DNA of 64,000 bases from Hippopus hippopus. Its lineage: Eukaryota > Mollusca > Bivalvia > Cardiida > Cardiidae. A program made the position numbers and the translations under genes. Shown here piece by piece: positions 10,795 to 22,980 of the stretch. The stretch spans positions 12,969,918 through 13,033,917 of the forward strand of contig OX328104.1 of assembly GCA_946811185.2 (NCBI GenBank), in the 5' to 3' direction. The notes under the pieces were generated by a model that saw only the letters and a program-made list of their open reading frames with translations, searched no databases and was not told the DNA's origin. Every line of letters starts with the position of its first letter. Positions within the stretch are counted from its first letter, which is position 1.

Positions 10795-10892
10795 CGCAGT
10801 TCTCATTTCGTGAGAACGGACGCACAGACGCACGACGGACAATAGGCCATGACATAAGCCCGCTGGCCTTCGGCCAGTGGAGCTAAAAACTG
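10795..10892 (+). mobile_element. Pearl/Helentron-like 3' end
   Basis: A short GGAC-type run, GGCCATGACATAAGCC, the CTGGCCTTCGGCCAG hairpin and TGGAGCTAA match the 3' ends at 38149 and 47153. No tandem core or 5' end is present. The preceding 450 bp are CpG-rich and contain TATAAATAGTC at 10783. Confidence 0.65.
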
Positions 10893-10960
10893 TGACAACC
10901 TTCAGAGCTGCAAGCTGTCTGAAACTGACATGGTGAAATCCTCCAGGCTAACTGCTGACA

Positions 10961-11223
10961 TGGATGGGTGGGTGGATGGATTGATGGATGGATGGATTGA
11001 TGGATTCATGTTTTATGCTGCTTTCAACATTATTTCAGTCATATCACGACGACAGCTTACATATTCATGTACTTCCTGGGTTTCACCAGTACTAGGCTAG
11101 GGCTCTGAAATGTCTAACCCAAGGACACTGCTATGAAGAGCACAGTGGATCCAGTGAGGCTCGAACCAGGGGCCTCCAGGTAACGAGTCCTACACTTTAC
11201 CACTGAGCCACACAGGACCCATC
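10961..11223 (-). mobile_element. tRNA-derived SINE
   Basis: Read on the minus strand it begins with a tRNA-like head: A box TGGCTCAGTGG, B box GGTTCGAGCC. A body and a CCAT/ATCC-repeat tail (10961-11007) follow. CTGACA at both sides (10955-10960, 11224-11229) is a plausible target duplication. This is not a tRNA gene: no acceptor stem closes. Confidence 0.8.
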
Positions 11224-11336
11224 CTGACAAACAACAAACATCATCTCACCCATTAAACTAAGAGCACCAAATAAACCGAAAGTACAAATTTAGAGCTACT
11301 ACTGCATTTGTCTTCAGTGTTTCAGTAAAGCAGACA

Positions 11337-11396
11337 GTGAAGATCAAAGATCAGACTGCAGGTTTTGTGCTGTCTGATCTTGATTTACACTGGCTG
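11337..11396. repeat. 56-bp hairpin repeat (TGTAGATCAAGATCAGACTGCA)
   Basis: An imperfect palindrome whose arms pair TAGATCAAGATCAGACTGCA-type sequence with its complement. Further copies: 19302-19363, 23597-23650, 23797-23853, 27612-27660, 29518-29580, 30984-31041, 32366-32428, 56519-56582 and 58592-58655. No flanking target duplication is obvious. Confidence 0.75.
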
Positions 11397-11432
11397 CAAA
11401 GGCTACCAATGTTGTGAAAGGCACTTAAAGGA

Positions 11433-11616
11433 TTAACTCTTTACCACTCTAGACTTGTCCGAAATTGACAACATTTGTGGATGAAAAATAAAAGATAAAA
11501 TGATGAAATTATGTCTTTGAAACGGGACAAAAAGCAAAATTGTCCTCTTCCCAAAATGGTTTCAAAAGCCTTCTTCCTCAGGGTTGTTAAAGTTGGGATT
11601 GTTTGGTAAAGTTTGA
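11433..11616 (+). mobile_element. TTAA-MITE, decayed
   Basis: The TTAACTCTTTACCA start and GGGATTGTTTGGTAAAG end remain; the central hairpin is replaced. It abuts the next copy. Confidence 0.65.
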
Positions 11617-11792
11617 AGTCTTTACCACACAATCCAAAGTTTTAATGATCCTGATAAAAAGGGCTTTTCATAATATTGTGGGAAACATTGTATCGCAGAC
11701 AGAAATCATCAACTGAGCTACATATATTTTGTCATTTGCCCATGCTTTCAATTTGGTCAAGTCCAAAATTTTGTTCTTTGGTAAAGGGTTAA
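11617..11792 (-). mobile_element. TTAA-MITE, decayed
   Basis: CTTTACCACACAATCC at the left and TCCAAAATTTTGTTCTTTGG with TTAA at the right. It is directly followed by the large tandem-core element. Confidence 0.7.
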
Positions 11793-11904
11793 CAAAAAAC
11801 AAGAGGGCCATGATGGCCCTGGATCACTCACTGGAGTCAATAGGCGAAATTCACTCCACATGCATAATTCAATTTCTGACAAATTGTCAGGCCAACTGAG
11901 CTTA

Positions 11905-14590
11905 AAATGTGGCCTCTAGAGGCGTCCACAAGGGATTTCTGTAAGTTGACCTAGTGACGTAATTTATCACCCCACGTGACCAAATTTAGAAATCATCAAA
12001 AAATTTATCAAGACAAACATTCTAAACAGTTTTCAAGTCAATTGAGCAAGAAATGTGGCCTCTAGAGTGCCCACAAGGTATTTCTTTAATTTGACCAAGT
12101 GACCTAGTTTATGACCCAAGGTGACCCAATTTCAAACTCATCCAATATTTCATCAAGACAAACATTCTGACCAATTTTCAAGTCAATTGAGCAAGAAATG
12201 TGACCTCTAGAGTGCTCTAAAGGTATTTCTTTAATTTGACCTTGTGACCTAGATTATGACCCCAGGCGACCCAATTTTGAACTCATCCTAGATTTCATCA
12301 AGACAAATATTTTCACCAATTTTCAAATCAATTGAACATAAATGTGGCCTCTAGAGTGCCCTAAAGGTATTTCTTTAATTTGACCTAGTGACCTAGTTTA
12401 AGACTCCACATGACCCAGTTTAGAACTCATCTGAAAATTTATCAAAACAAACATTGACCAATTTTCAAGTCAATTAAGCAAACAATGTGGCCTCTAGAGT
12501 GCCCTAAAGGTATTTCTTTAATTTGACCTAGTGACCTAGTTTATGACCCCAGTTTACCCCATTTAGAACTTATCTGAAAGTTTATCAAGACAAACATTCT
12601 GAATAATTCTCAAATCATTTGAGCAATAAATGTGGCCTCTAGAGTGCCCACAAAGTATTTCTTTAATTTCACCAAGTGACCTAGTTTATGACCCAAGGTG
12701 ACCCAATTTCAAACTCATCCAATATCTCATCAAGACAAACATTCTGACCAATTTTCAAGTCAATTCAGCAAGAAATGTGACCTCTAGAGTGCCCTAAAGG
12801 TGTTTCTTTTATTTGACCTAGTGACCTAGATTATGACCCCACATGACCCAATTTTAAACTCATCCTAGATTTCATCAAGACAAATATTTTAACCAATTTT
12901 CAAATCAAATGAACAATAAATGTGACCTCTAGAGTGCCCACAAGGTATTTCTTTAATTTGTCCTAGTGACCTAGTTTATGATCCCTGGAGACCCAATTTT
13001 AAACTCATCCGAGATTTCATCAAGACAAACATTCTGACCAATTTTCAAGTCAATTGAGCAAGAAATGTGGTCTCTAGAGTGACCACAAGGTATTTCTTTA
13101 ATTTGACCTAGTGACCTAGATTATGACCCCAGGTGACCCAATTTCAAACTCATCCAATATTTCATCAAGACAAATATTCTGACCAATTGTCAAGTCAATT
13201 GAGCACAAAATGTGGCCTCTAGAGTGCCCTAAAGGTATTTCTTTTATTTGACCTAGTGACCTAGACTATGACCCCATGTGACCCAATTGTTAAGTCATCC
13301 TAGATTTTATCAAGACAAACATTTTAACCAATTTTCAAATCAATTGAACAATAAATGTCACCTCTAGAGTGCCCACAAGGTATTTCTTTAATTTAACCTA
13401 GCGACCTAGTTTATGACCCCAGGTGATCAAATTTTGAACTCATCCTAGATTTCATCAAGACAAACATTCTGACCAATTTTCAAGTAAACTGAGCAAGAAA
13501 TGTGGCCTATAAAGTGCTCTAAAGGGATTACTTTTATTTGACCTAGTGACCTAGATTATGACCTCATGTGACCCAATTTTAAACTCATCCTAGATTTCAT
13601 CAAGACAAACATTTTAAACAATTTTCAAATCAATTGAACAATAAATGTGACTTCTAGAGTGCCCACAAGGTATTTCTTTAATTTTACCTAGTGACCTAGT
13701 TTATGACCCAAGGTGATCCATTTTTAAACTCATCCGAGATTTTATCAAGACAAACATTCTGACCAATTTTCAAGTCAATTGAGCAAGAAATGTAGCCTCT
13801 AGAGTGCCCACAAGGTACTTCTTTAATTTGATCTAGTGACCTAGATTATGACCCCAGGTGACCCAATTTTGAACTCATTCTAGATTTCATCGAGACAAAC
13901 ATTCTGACCAATTTTCAAATCAAGTGAACAATAAATATGGCCTCTAGAGTGCCCTAAAGGTATTTCTTTAATTTGACCTAGTGACCTAGATTATGACCTC
14001 AGGTGATCAAATTTTGAACTCATCCTAGATTTCATCAAGACAAGCATTTTAAGCAATTTTCAAATTAATTGAACGATAAATGTGGCCTCTGGAGTGCCCT
14101 AAAGGTATTTCTTTAATTCGACCTAGTGACCTAGATTATGACCCCAGGTGACCCAATTTTGAACTCATCCTAGATTTCATCAAGACAAACATTTTAACCA
14201 ATTTTCAAATTAATTGAACAATAAATGTGGCCTCTAGTGTGCCCACAAGGTATTTCTTTAATTTGACCTAGTGACCTAATTTAAGACCAAACATGACCCA
14301 AATTCATACTCATGTGAGATTTTATCAAGACAAACATCCTGACCAATTTGCAAGTCAATTGAGCAAAAAATGTGGCCTCTAGAGTGCCCACAAGGTATTC
14401 CTTTAATTTGACCTAGTGACCTAGTTTATGATCCCTGGTGACCCAGATCCAAATTCATGGGAGATTTTATCAAGACAAACTTTCTGACCAAATTTCAGGT
14501 CATTTGAGCTGTAAATGTGGCCTCTAGAGTGCCCACAGGGTATTACTTTAATTTCACCTAGTTACCTAGTTTATGACCCCAGGTGACCCA
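11905..14590 (+). repeat. 145-bp tandem array (about 19 units)
   Basis: The landmark GTGGCCTCTAGAGTGCCC recurs near 12055, 12198, 12344, 12487, 12631, 12777, 12921, 13066, 13212, 13356, 13500, 13645, 13792, 13936, 14082, 14226, 14371 and 14517, a spacing of 143-147 bp. Each unit also has TTTGACCTAGTGACCTAG and TTTCATCAAGACAAACATT. Units diverge by scattered substitutions. Confidence 0.9.
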
Positions 14591-14599
14591 ATTTTGAAC

Positions 14600-15880
14600 G
14601 GACTGAACACGTTGTGCTCAGGTGGGCTAACAAACTTAGAACAGGTTCACTACATACCAAAAAACAAAGCTCTATGTCTTCCAGTTTTAGAAAAGAAGAA
14701 TTTTAAAATTTTCCTTCTTTGTTCCTGTGTTCGAACTTGTGACCCCCGGGGCGGGCCTCTTTGGACCCCAGCGGCATCATTTGAACAAACTTGGTAGAGG
14801 TCCACTAGGAGATGCTACATACTAAATATCAAAGCTCTACACCTTCCAGTTTTAGAGAAGAAGAATTTTAAAGTTTTCCTTCTTTGTTCCTATGTTAGAA
14901 CTTGTGACCCCAAGGGCTGGGCCAGTTTTGACCCCAGGGGCATCATATGAACAAAGTTGGTAGAGGTCCACTAAGAGATACTACATACCAAATATCAAAG
15001 CTCTACGCCTTCCAGTTTTAGAGAAAAAGAATTTTAAAGTTTTCCTTCTTTGTTCCTATGTTCAATCTTGTGACCCCCGGGGCGGGGCCAGTTTTGACCC
15101 CAGAGGCATCATATGTTCAAATTTGGTAGAGGTCCACTAGAAGATGCTACATACTAAATATCAAAGCTGTATGCCTTCCAGTTTCAGAGAAGAAGAATTT
15201 TAAAGTTTTCCTTCTTTGTTCCTATGTTCAAACTTGTGACCCCCGAGGCATGGGCCAGTTTTGACCCCAGAGGCATCATATGAACAAACTTGGTAGGAAT
15301 CCACTAGGAGATGCTAGATGCCAAATATTAAAGCTCTATGCCTTCAAGTTTCAGAGAAGAAGAATTTTAAAGTTTTCCTTCTTTGTTCCTATGTTGGAAC
15401 TTGTGACCCGCAGGGCATGGGCCAGTTTTGACCCCAGGGGCATCATATGAACAAACTTGGTAGGAATCCACTAGGAGATGCTAGATGCCAAATATCAAAG
15501 CTCTATGCCTTCAAGTTTCAGAGAAGAAGAATTTTAAAGTTTTCCTTCTTTGTTCCCATGTTGGAACTTGTGACCCCCGGGGCATGGGCCAGTTTTGACC
15601 CCAGAGGCATCATATGAACAAACTTGGTAGAGGTCCACTAGGAGATGCTACATACCAAATATCAAAGCTGTATGCCTTCAAGTTTCAGAGAAGAAGAATT
15701 TTAAAGTTTTTCTTCTTTGTTCCTATGTTCAAACTTGTGACCCCCGGGGCATGGGCCAGTTTTGACCCCAAGGGCATCATATGAACAAATTTGGTAGAGG
15801 TCCACTAGGAGATGCTACATACCAAATATCAAAGCTCTACGCCTTCTAGTTTCAGAGAAGAAGATTTTCAAAGATTTTGC
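14600..15880 (+). repeat. 167-bp tandem array (about 7 units)
   Basis: The landmark GGCATCATATGAACAAACTT recurs near 14769, 14941, 15106, 15272, 15438, 15606 and 15773. Each unit has GGTAGAGGTCCACTAGGAGA, TTTAAAGTTTTCCTTCTTTG and CTTGTGACCCCCGGGGC. The unit is homologous to those in the elements at 36877 and 45395, but not obviously to the 145-bp unit before it. Confidence 0.9.
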
Positions 15881-16117
15881 TATTTTTTCCCTTTTTGTTG
15901 CCATGGCAACCAGAGTTATAGGTGGAATTCAATCTCTTGAACAACTTTGGTAGAGCTTCACCCAAGGAACATCCCTGCCAAGTTTCATCAAGATTGGCCA
16001 AGCGGTTTAGGAGGAGAAGATGTTTAAAGGAATTGTGGACAGACGGACAGATGGACGCCGGACAACGACCGGTCACAATACCTCCCCTGAGCACTTCGTG
16101 CTCAGGCGAGCTAAAAA

Positions 16118-17090
16118 TATACCATAAGTAAGCTTTTTCAAGTGCCTGAGGCAGACGAATCTGACAATATTGAGAAAAAGAAGGAACTGCTTGTGACATA
16201 TAGGATCTGACATGAGTTGGTGTTTGAGATAAAATTTTATTAAACGAGTCTACAGAAAATGTCATTTAGTGAGCCCGTGGTGAGCTTAAAGTACGAAAGA
16301 TTTCTGCCAGATGGATACCTCATATATTGACGGATTACCAAAAACGGGTACGAGTACAAACCGCTAAGCAATTGCTCAAAATGTTTCCCAAATTCAATCA
16401 AAGACAATTTGCAAACATTGTTACTGGTGACAAAACATGGGTTCACTATTTCGAACCAGTAAGAAAAATTGGAAACAAAATATGGCTAACTAAACACGGT
16501 AGAAGGCCTGTATTTGCCAAAAGAAGCACAAGCACAAAGAAGGTTCTTTATTGCATATTCTTCTCATGTGATGGTATAGCCGTACCAATTCCGGTGCCGA
16601 AGGGCAAAAGTGTTACAGGTCTGTATTACCGAGATGTTATACTAAAAAAGGTCAAGAAATATTATCTTAAACGACGCTCTGTGTCAGGATTTAGGCATGT
16701 TCGTCTACTTCATGATAATGCTCCATCACATACATCTGAGCTTGTGAACCAATTTTTGAAGTCGGAGAAGGTTACCATCTTGCCACACCCACCATACTCT
16801 CCAGATCTAGCGCCATACAACTTTTTCCTTTTTCCAAAACTTAAAAAGTTCTTATCTGGTGGTCGTTACAAGTCCCGACAAGCCCTTGGCTCAGCCATCA
16901 GTCAGTGCCTCTGAGGTCTACCTAAATCAGCGTACCGTGACGCATTTCAGAAATGGATTCAGAGATTGAAATTATGTATTTCAAACCGCAGAGAATACTT
17001 TGAAGGGATGTAATGTTCATTTCACTATTTGAGTCCAATGCTTTTGAGATATCGTACAATACACATTACATATCGAACAACCCTTGTATA
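16118..17090 (+). mobile_element. 5'-truncated mariner element
   Basis: The relic transposase is followed by about 75 bp ending CGAACAACCCTTGTA and TA, which looks like a right terminal repeat with its TA target. No matching left terminal repeat (TACAAGGGTT-like) is seen before the transposase. The left side meets the 3' end of the large tandem-core element at 16117, so the element was cut by deletion or by that insertion. Confidence 0.65.
16150..17013 (+). pseudogene. Decayed mariner transposase
   Basis: Tc1/mariner transposases cut and paste DNA at TA using a DD34D triad in an RNase H-like fold. Here the best frame runs from 16273 (ELKVRKISARWIPHI) with no Met start. An upstream piece, DNIEKKKELL at about 16170, belongs to the helix-turn-helix region but is separated by stops and frame changes. 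The first catalytic Asp is in TGDKTWVHYF (16429-16431). The second is in LLHDNAPSHTS (16714-16716). The third position, 35 codons on, reads Asn (AAC 16819-16821) in SPDLAPYNFFLF. An in-frame TGA at 16912 interrupts the C-terminus, which resumes through FQKWIQRLKLCISNRREYF to a TAA at 17011. It is not functional. Confidence 0.9.
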
Positions 17091-17441
17091 TCACAGTGAA
17101 TACAATGGAGGTTATGTGATAAAAGCAATTGTTAATTTGTTGACTAGCCAACACTAGTCTTTTGCCTTCGAGAGTAACCCCGATTCAAAATGTAAACAAA
17201 ATACCAAACAGTTGCCAAATACAGCCCCACTGAAAATAATTCTTTCTGTTAGAAATCGTAATTCTGTTACATCTGAAAATGTTGACATGAATATGACTGT
17301 TGACATGAACTACAAAATCCCTACCACTCAAATTTAAACGATGTTTGGTTACAAAGTCATAAACTGAAGAAGATGTCATGGATACGATAAAAGATGTTCG
17401 CTTTATATGTAGATTGAGTCGGTGACCTATACAAATCAGAG

Positions 17442-17610
17442 CCATATTCACCAAGCATGCTTAAAAACATCCTTAGCCTTATTCTCCAAGATTTTCTAGA
17501 TTTGAAAGTAACACATCATCTGATTGGCTAAACCATTTGTGTTACTTTCAAATGTAGAAAATTCTGAAGAATAAGACCAAGAACATTCTTAAAATGAGTG
17601 ATGAATATGG
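17442..17610. mobile_element. Foldback MITE, copy 1 (ATTCACCAA ends)
   Basis: The element is nearly self-complementary end to end: CCATATTCACC at the left faces GATGAATATGG at the right. Its arms share CTTATTCT, GAAAGTAACACA and TCTGATTGGCTAAACC with the two copies near 39.5-39.9 kb. Confidence 0.7.
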
Positions 17611-18756
17611 AACCTTCTTCTTTACTTATACCGATGTAATTTTTTTTTCATTGTGGTTTTTTTTTTCCTGTTATAAGTCTCGTCTAGCTACAAGTTTGTA
17701 TAACAGATAAGAAAGCCAAAAAGCACGGACAGTTTATCTTAAAGAAAACTCTATAAAAAAATTCAAATGCCAAATCATCAAATTGACATGTTCTTCATTT
17801 ACTGTTTTCAATTAAAGGTCAATAAACATAATTTTTTCCTGGCATTTTTCTATTATGATGGGTAAATGGCTATGAGCAGTGGGTAAAGTCACCATAGTAA
17901 ATAACAGAAGTGGACTGGGCCAAACCGGACATGACTTCATATTTGGATTGGACTGGAATGGACTTAATAATCAGACTGGACTTTTATTCTTGAATTGTGT
18001 AAGGACCAAGTAAATTTTATCTTCACCAATGCCTGTTATTCCATATCCACTAGTCTGTCAGTACTGTCAGTACTTTTATATCTAAATGGTTTGTGTGCAA
18101 CTCAAAATATTTAACTTTTTACTAGTCCAAACTTTGCCTGACTGCTGTCCTGGATTTAGAGAGGAGCCAGTCCAAAAAACAGGGCATTTGTCTCTATAAA
18201 TCTAAAAGCAAATACCACAGTCCCCGTGAGGGCTGATGCTATTTGTTTCCTGCAGAATTTTTTCACCAGAGCACACTTTATGTGGAAACTATTAATCACA
18301 ACTTAATTGAAGGTTTGGAAATCAATTAAGGAATTATTGAGAGAAATCCGCTGGATTTGTAATCAATCATTGCTGACAAATTCAATTTATAGCTTGTTTA
18401 TTCAATTTCATCATATGGCACAGCTCTTGGGGTTTTTAACGGGAAAATCCCACTTTCATTCAAATCCTAAAAAGATTCTCTTAAAACTTAGCTTGCCACT
18501 ATTAGATTTAGTCAGCTATCATTAGACTCATTTTTGCTATGTTATGGCTGTTCCAGTGTTTTCTTTCCCCCTAACCCCCCTACACTGTTTTCCACCATTT
18601 TAAAGACAAATCCTGTCAACTGAAACACAAACAACTTGTCATCAGTAAATAGTTTCAACTTTCAAATTACAAAAGTGAAAAATCGGTCAGCTAAAGGAAC
18701 AATGATGGCCCATAAAGACAGGTGGTTACTATAACTGATCAATACAGGGGGTTACT
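17611..18756. other. Unassigned AT-rich sequence
   Basis: No repeat of the families above and no exon. Similar empty stretches: 19400-20005, 21790-22980, 23854-24475 and 25580-25817. Confidence 0.4.
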
Positions 18757-18849
18757 TTGATCCTTTTCCAAACAACCCCAAGTTTTAATGACCCTGAGAA
18801 AGCGGCTTTTCAAAACATTGTAGGAACAGGAGTAAAGGCTGGTGACCAG

Positions 18850-19290
18850 CATTGACCTGGTGTGACCCATTTTCCAACCAATCTGAGATAGTGATACCAT
18901 CAGGACATTTTTACCAATGCTCATGAGTATTAGACTGAAGATATGACCTCTACAGTGTACTACTATACACAAGCTTTTTCTTAGATTTGTCCTAAGGACC
19001 TACTTTCTGACCCAACCAGACCTAATTTCAAAGACATCCTAAATATCATCTAGACAAACATTATGATCAAATTTCAATAGTATGAGACAGAAAATGTGAC
19101 CTCTAGAGTGTAAAACAGAAATTTAACCTGGTTAATTAGTTTTTTATTCACAGTGACCCGCTCTCAGAGTCATCTGATTATCATCAAAACAAACCTTCTG
19201 CACAACTTTCATGAGTATTGGACAGGAAATGTGGCCTCTGGAGTGTACACAAGCTTTATCTAGGATTTGTCTCAGTAACCTACATGCCCA
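18850..19290 (+). mobile_element. Core units of a pearl/Helentron-like element, both ends lost
   Basis: Three to four diverged units with TGTGACCCATTTTCCAACC, TGACCTCTAGAGTGTAAA and CACAAGCTTTATCTAGGATT. Flanked by a degenerate TTAA-MITE on the left and the 56-bp hairpin repeat on the right. Confidence 0.55.
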
Positions 19291-20005
19291 TATCGATCAG
19301 TGTAGATCAAAGATCAGACTGCATGTTCTGTGAAGTCTAATCTTGATCTACACTGTCCACAAAATCCACAAGAGGTCAGTGAGTTGCGCTCAGCAGCCAA
19401 AGGGTTAAAACTTGTCTCAGGAGGTAAACAATTAACATTCAGGCTGCTGAATTAATCAAATGGATCAAATGAAAAAAAAACAGCCAAATTATTGCTGCTT
19501 CAAGACAGTTTCAATCAGAATATAAGAAGCACATACTGTCCATTAAACCAACTGAAAACAGGTACACTGCTTCAAGGATAAACACACAATGAGGGCCATT
19601 CTTCAGTTATTTCCCTTGATTCCTCTCCAGTACTACATTGGTCCCGATAAGGTGTTTCCTTGGATTTTATCCTTGATTTTCTTGCACTACACAGGTATGT
19701 TCTTGAAATAATATCCCAACCAAATCTGGTAAGATTGTCTTACAAGTCAATATTTACACATTCTCTAATGATTGAGAACAGAATTTGCTTTAGAGTTACA
19801 TGGGGACCTTGCATGTAATCATAAATCAAGTTATATTTATCGCAACATCCCCAAAGGAATCAAGGATAAAAACAAAGGAATACAGATAAAAGGACCAAAG
19901 TGTTATTTGGTTACCTTTAGTTTTTATCTAGCAAGGGAGATAATTTTAATTACAGGAATGGCCCTCATTCCAACTTCTAAAGATCCTAAAGAAAAAATCC
20001 TTTTT

Positions 20006-20234
20006 GTAAACTCTTTACTAAATGACAAAATTTTAGACTTGTCCAAATTGAAAACATTAGTAGTCTACAAATTAAATGTGTCCCAAATGAAGAAATTCTG
20101 CTTGATAGGGTAGAAAACATTGTGGGAATAAAGCACAAAATATTGGTTACATTTTTTTCCCTTTTCTCAAAATGTTTTCAAAAGCCTTCTTCTTCAGGGT
20201 TGTTTAAAGTCAGAACTGTGTGGTAAAGAGTTAA
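20006..20234 (+). mobile_element. TTAA-MITE
   Basis: ACAAAATTTTAGACTTGTCC arm, degraded centre, GTGTGGTAAAGAGTTAA end. A second decayed copy in the opposite orientation follows at 20236-20454. Confidence 0.75.
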
Positions 20235-20235
20235 A

Positions 20236-20454
20236 CATTGTGTAACCCTGAAGATAAAAAGTACTTTCTTTTTTTGAACATTCTGGAAAAAGGAGAAATG
20301 CTTATAACCATGATTCATTCTTCTTCTTCTTGCAACAACACTTTCTACACTTCCTAAAACAAAATTTCAATTCTTAAAGTCACATTTATTTTGTTGTCAG
20401 CAAATGTTTTCAATTTGGACAAGCCTACAAATTTGTTGTATGGTAAGAGGTTAA
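20236..20454 (-). mobile_element. TTAA-MITE, decayed
   Basis: AACATTCTGGAAAAAGGAGA centre and TTTCAATTTGGACAAGCCTA arm, ending GGTAAGAGGTTAA. Confidence 0.6.
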
Positions 20455-20889
20455 ATCCTGTTTGAATTGTTTCATTTCTAAAAGTTCATTTCTAAATGTC
20501 CCTTGAGGAAGTAAAGAAATTAAACTTGTAACACTTCACAGGCATCTTGTTTTTTCTCAACTGTGTACATCAAACTTAACCATTCAGCTCATAGATCCAC
20601 ACTCATTGTTACGATTTACTTTGGGCAAAACAGCCTTTAAATCAAAGTATTTATTTTAGGTTATTCTACCCACTGATTATGCTCATTTTTTTTAATCTTA
20701 CCCCAGTCAAAGGTTGATGCTGGAAACATTTTACAGTTCCGATGATGCAACTTTTTCAATTAAATTCCACAGCTTTTCTCCCAAATCTAAATAGAAATTA
20801 CTTTATTAATAGCTTTCCTGTTACATGCATAGATGATATGAAAGATTCACAAACTGAGCTGTTTGCATCTTCTAATGATGCATAATTTC

Positions 20890-21640
20890 TTAAATTCATT
20901 ACCTGATGGCAAAATTCTAGACTTGTCTATATTGAAAGCAGTTCTAGGTGACAGGACTTCTCTTCTATAGCTGGAACAATATTAGTTTAGAAAATAATAG
21001 GAACCAGTTTCCTCCTTTTCCCAACAATGTTCTCAAAAGATTTCTTTGTAGGGATCTTTAAAACTTTATGGACTGTTTGGAATGAGTTCAAAGCAATAAA
21101 TTTATCTTTTTTCCTTAAATTTATCTTTTATCTTTTTTACCAAGCCACAAAATTTTAGACTGGAAAATGACAACATTTTGGAGACAAATCAAATGATGCT
21201 AAAATGATGATTTTTGTCTTCCATAGGGTAGAAAACATTATAGGAAAAGGAAAAAATGCTGGTTTGGCAACAGAGACAGGGTATCATACCAAGACTTCCA
21301 TGTCTTTGATTCTCCCTCTCTAATGGTCCATACAAAACAAACCAATTTTGCCTAGAGCACGGATGAACCTAATTCCAACAAAATGATCGATCAAGGGCTA
21401 AGATGTTCCTAATCCTAATCCAGAATTGCTTCATCCAGAATTGTTTCATTCACACATGTCCAACTTCAAAGCATTTGCAGTAGGTATATCAAAAGTGGCT
21501 CATAAGCTGAAGCTTGCCTTTAATAGAGTAGAAAACAATGAGAAAAGAAAAGCGTTTTCTCCTTTTTCCACAGTGTTTTCAAAAGCTCTCATTTTCAGGA
21601 TCATTAAAACTGGGATTTGTGTTGCAAATGGTTAAAGAGT
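20890..21640. repeat. Three degenerate TTAA-MITE remnants and a direct repeat
   Basis: MITE pieces at about 20895-21090, 21110-21270 and 21430-21640 keep the TTTTAGACTTGTC arm, GTAGAAAACATT and the GTTTTCAAAAG arm. A separate segment (GGTATCATACCAAGACTTCC to AATTCCAACAAAATGATCG, 21279-21390) recurs at 21666-21780 about 385 bp on. Confidence 0.55.
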
Positions 21641-22980
21641 CATGGGGCCTTCAAACAGCAATAAGGTATCATACCAAGGCTTCTATTTGAATCTTCCTCT
21701 TCAATGGCCAATACAAAACAAACTCTATGCCTTCAGCATAGTTGAACCTAATTCCAAGGAAATGGCCAATCAGAGGTCAAGGCATTTGTAGACCAATGTT
21801 GTGGGCTCTCATTAGAATTACCCTACATAGACAATTCTTACAAGTTCAAAGAGTTGCATTCCCTCTTTGAATCCTAAAATATCCTGTTTATCTTTGCCTC
21901 TATAATCAATACAAAAGAAAAGGAAACAACAATGTCGTAAAAACATATCTATCAATGTCCGTTACCAATCAAATAGAAAAACAACAGTAATAGATCTATT
22001 CAATTTAGTCTGTCACACAAATCAAATCTAATGGCATTGTCCAACAGACCTGTCCCTCTAACACTGCCTTCCAATTAACTGTGTCACAATACTGAACAGA
22101 TCTTGCCTAACGATGCAAAGCAATACAAACTTTCCTAATGATCACAAAAGACAGTCCACTTTTTTCCTGTTTCCCTGCCTAAAATCTTTTCCCACGCACA
22201 AAATTTTAGTGTTGTCCATATAGACAACATTCATTTAATATTGCACAAAATGAATAAAATATCCGGATTTGTATTAGAAAGGGTAGAAAAAATTGTGTTG
22301 ATCTGTTTACAATTCTAAAATAATATGCCTGGAATGCATTTGTGACACTTATACAGACATTCAATAATGCTGCAAAAAACCATATGATAAGGATGTACAA
22401 CTTTCATGCCAAACTTGCCAGGGATCTATAGCAAATAGATCTGTGTTAAGTTGCATTTTGGTTGTCTCAAAATCATATTATCAGTCTAATCCAAACACCT
22501 GACCAGCTGCATGGTGTTGAAATCCGACTACCATACCTATTAAATGCACTAGTTTTATGACTGCAGATGCCATACCAATCCCAATTACTTGTACAACATT
22601 CAAATATACTCATAAGATTGGTCACACATGCATATGCACATCTGCCTTGAAATGGTAATTTCAACTTGACCTTTTTTAATAACTAATATTGCTTATTTGA
22701 AAGCTTTCAGCGATCCATAGCCAGGCTCAATTTTTTTTTTATTTGAGTACATCAGTCAACCAAACTGTCCTATCATCAGTCCAACTCTGGAAAGCTCCTT
22801 TTCCTTTAGTGTATTCAAAAGCATTCAACTGCATGATCCATGTAAATTCATATGTATATAGGTACATGTGTACCCGTATGTAGGGTTTTACCAAGCTTAT
22901 TACAGTAAAAAGCGCCCAGTTTCTGGGCTAGAAAGCCTCCTTGCACTAAAACTAATGTACAAACACGTCACAAATTTAAT

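Larger units (their letters stand above)
11799..16117 (+). mobile_element. 4.3-kb pearl/Helentron-like element with two tandem arrays
   Basis: The 5' end reads AAGAGGGCCATGATGGCCCT. The 3' end has a GAGCACTTCGTGCTC hairpin followed by AGGCGAGCTAA. Between them are two separate tandem arrays, then the single-copy box CCATGGCAACCAGAG and a short GGACAGACGGACAG run. Non-autonomous elements with fixed ends around tandem cores are known from bivalves as pearl-type elements and have been linked to Helentrons; that assignment is inference. The element starts 7 bp after a TTAA-MITE end (11792). It has no coding capacity. Confidence 0.7.

Noticed and set aside
10489..10842. 117-codon minus-strand frame
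   Set aside because: It crosses the 3' end of a tandem-core element and has no domain-like features.
11905..15880. Regular repeats that could suggest a CRISPR array
   Set aside because: Units are 145-167 bp with no unique spacers, in a eukaryotic context.
16240..16446. Minus-strand frames over the first mariner (15852-16265 and 16240-16446)
   Set aside because: They are antisense to the recognisable transposase and to the end of the tandem-core element.
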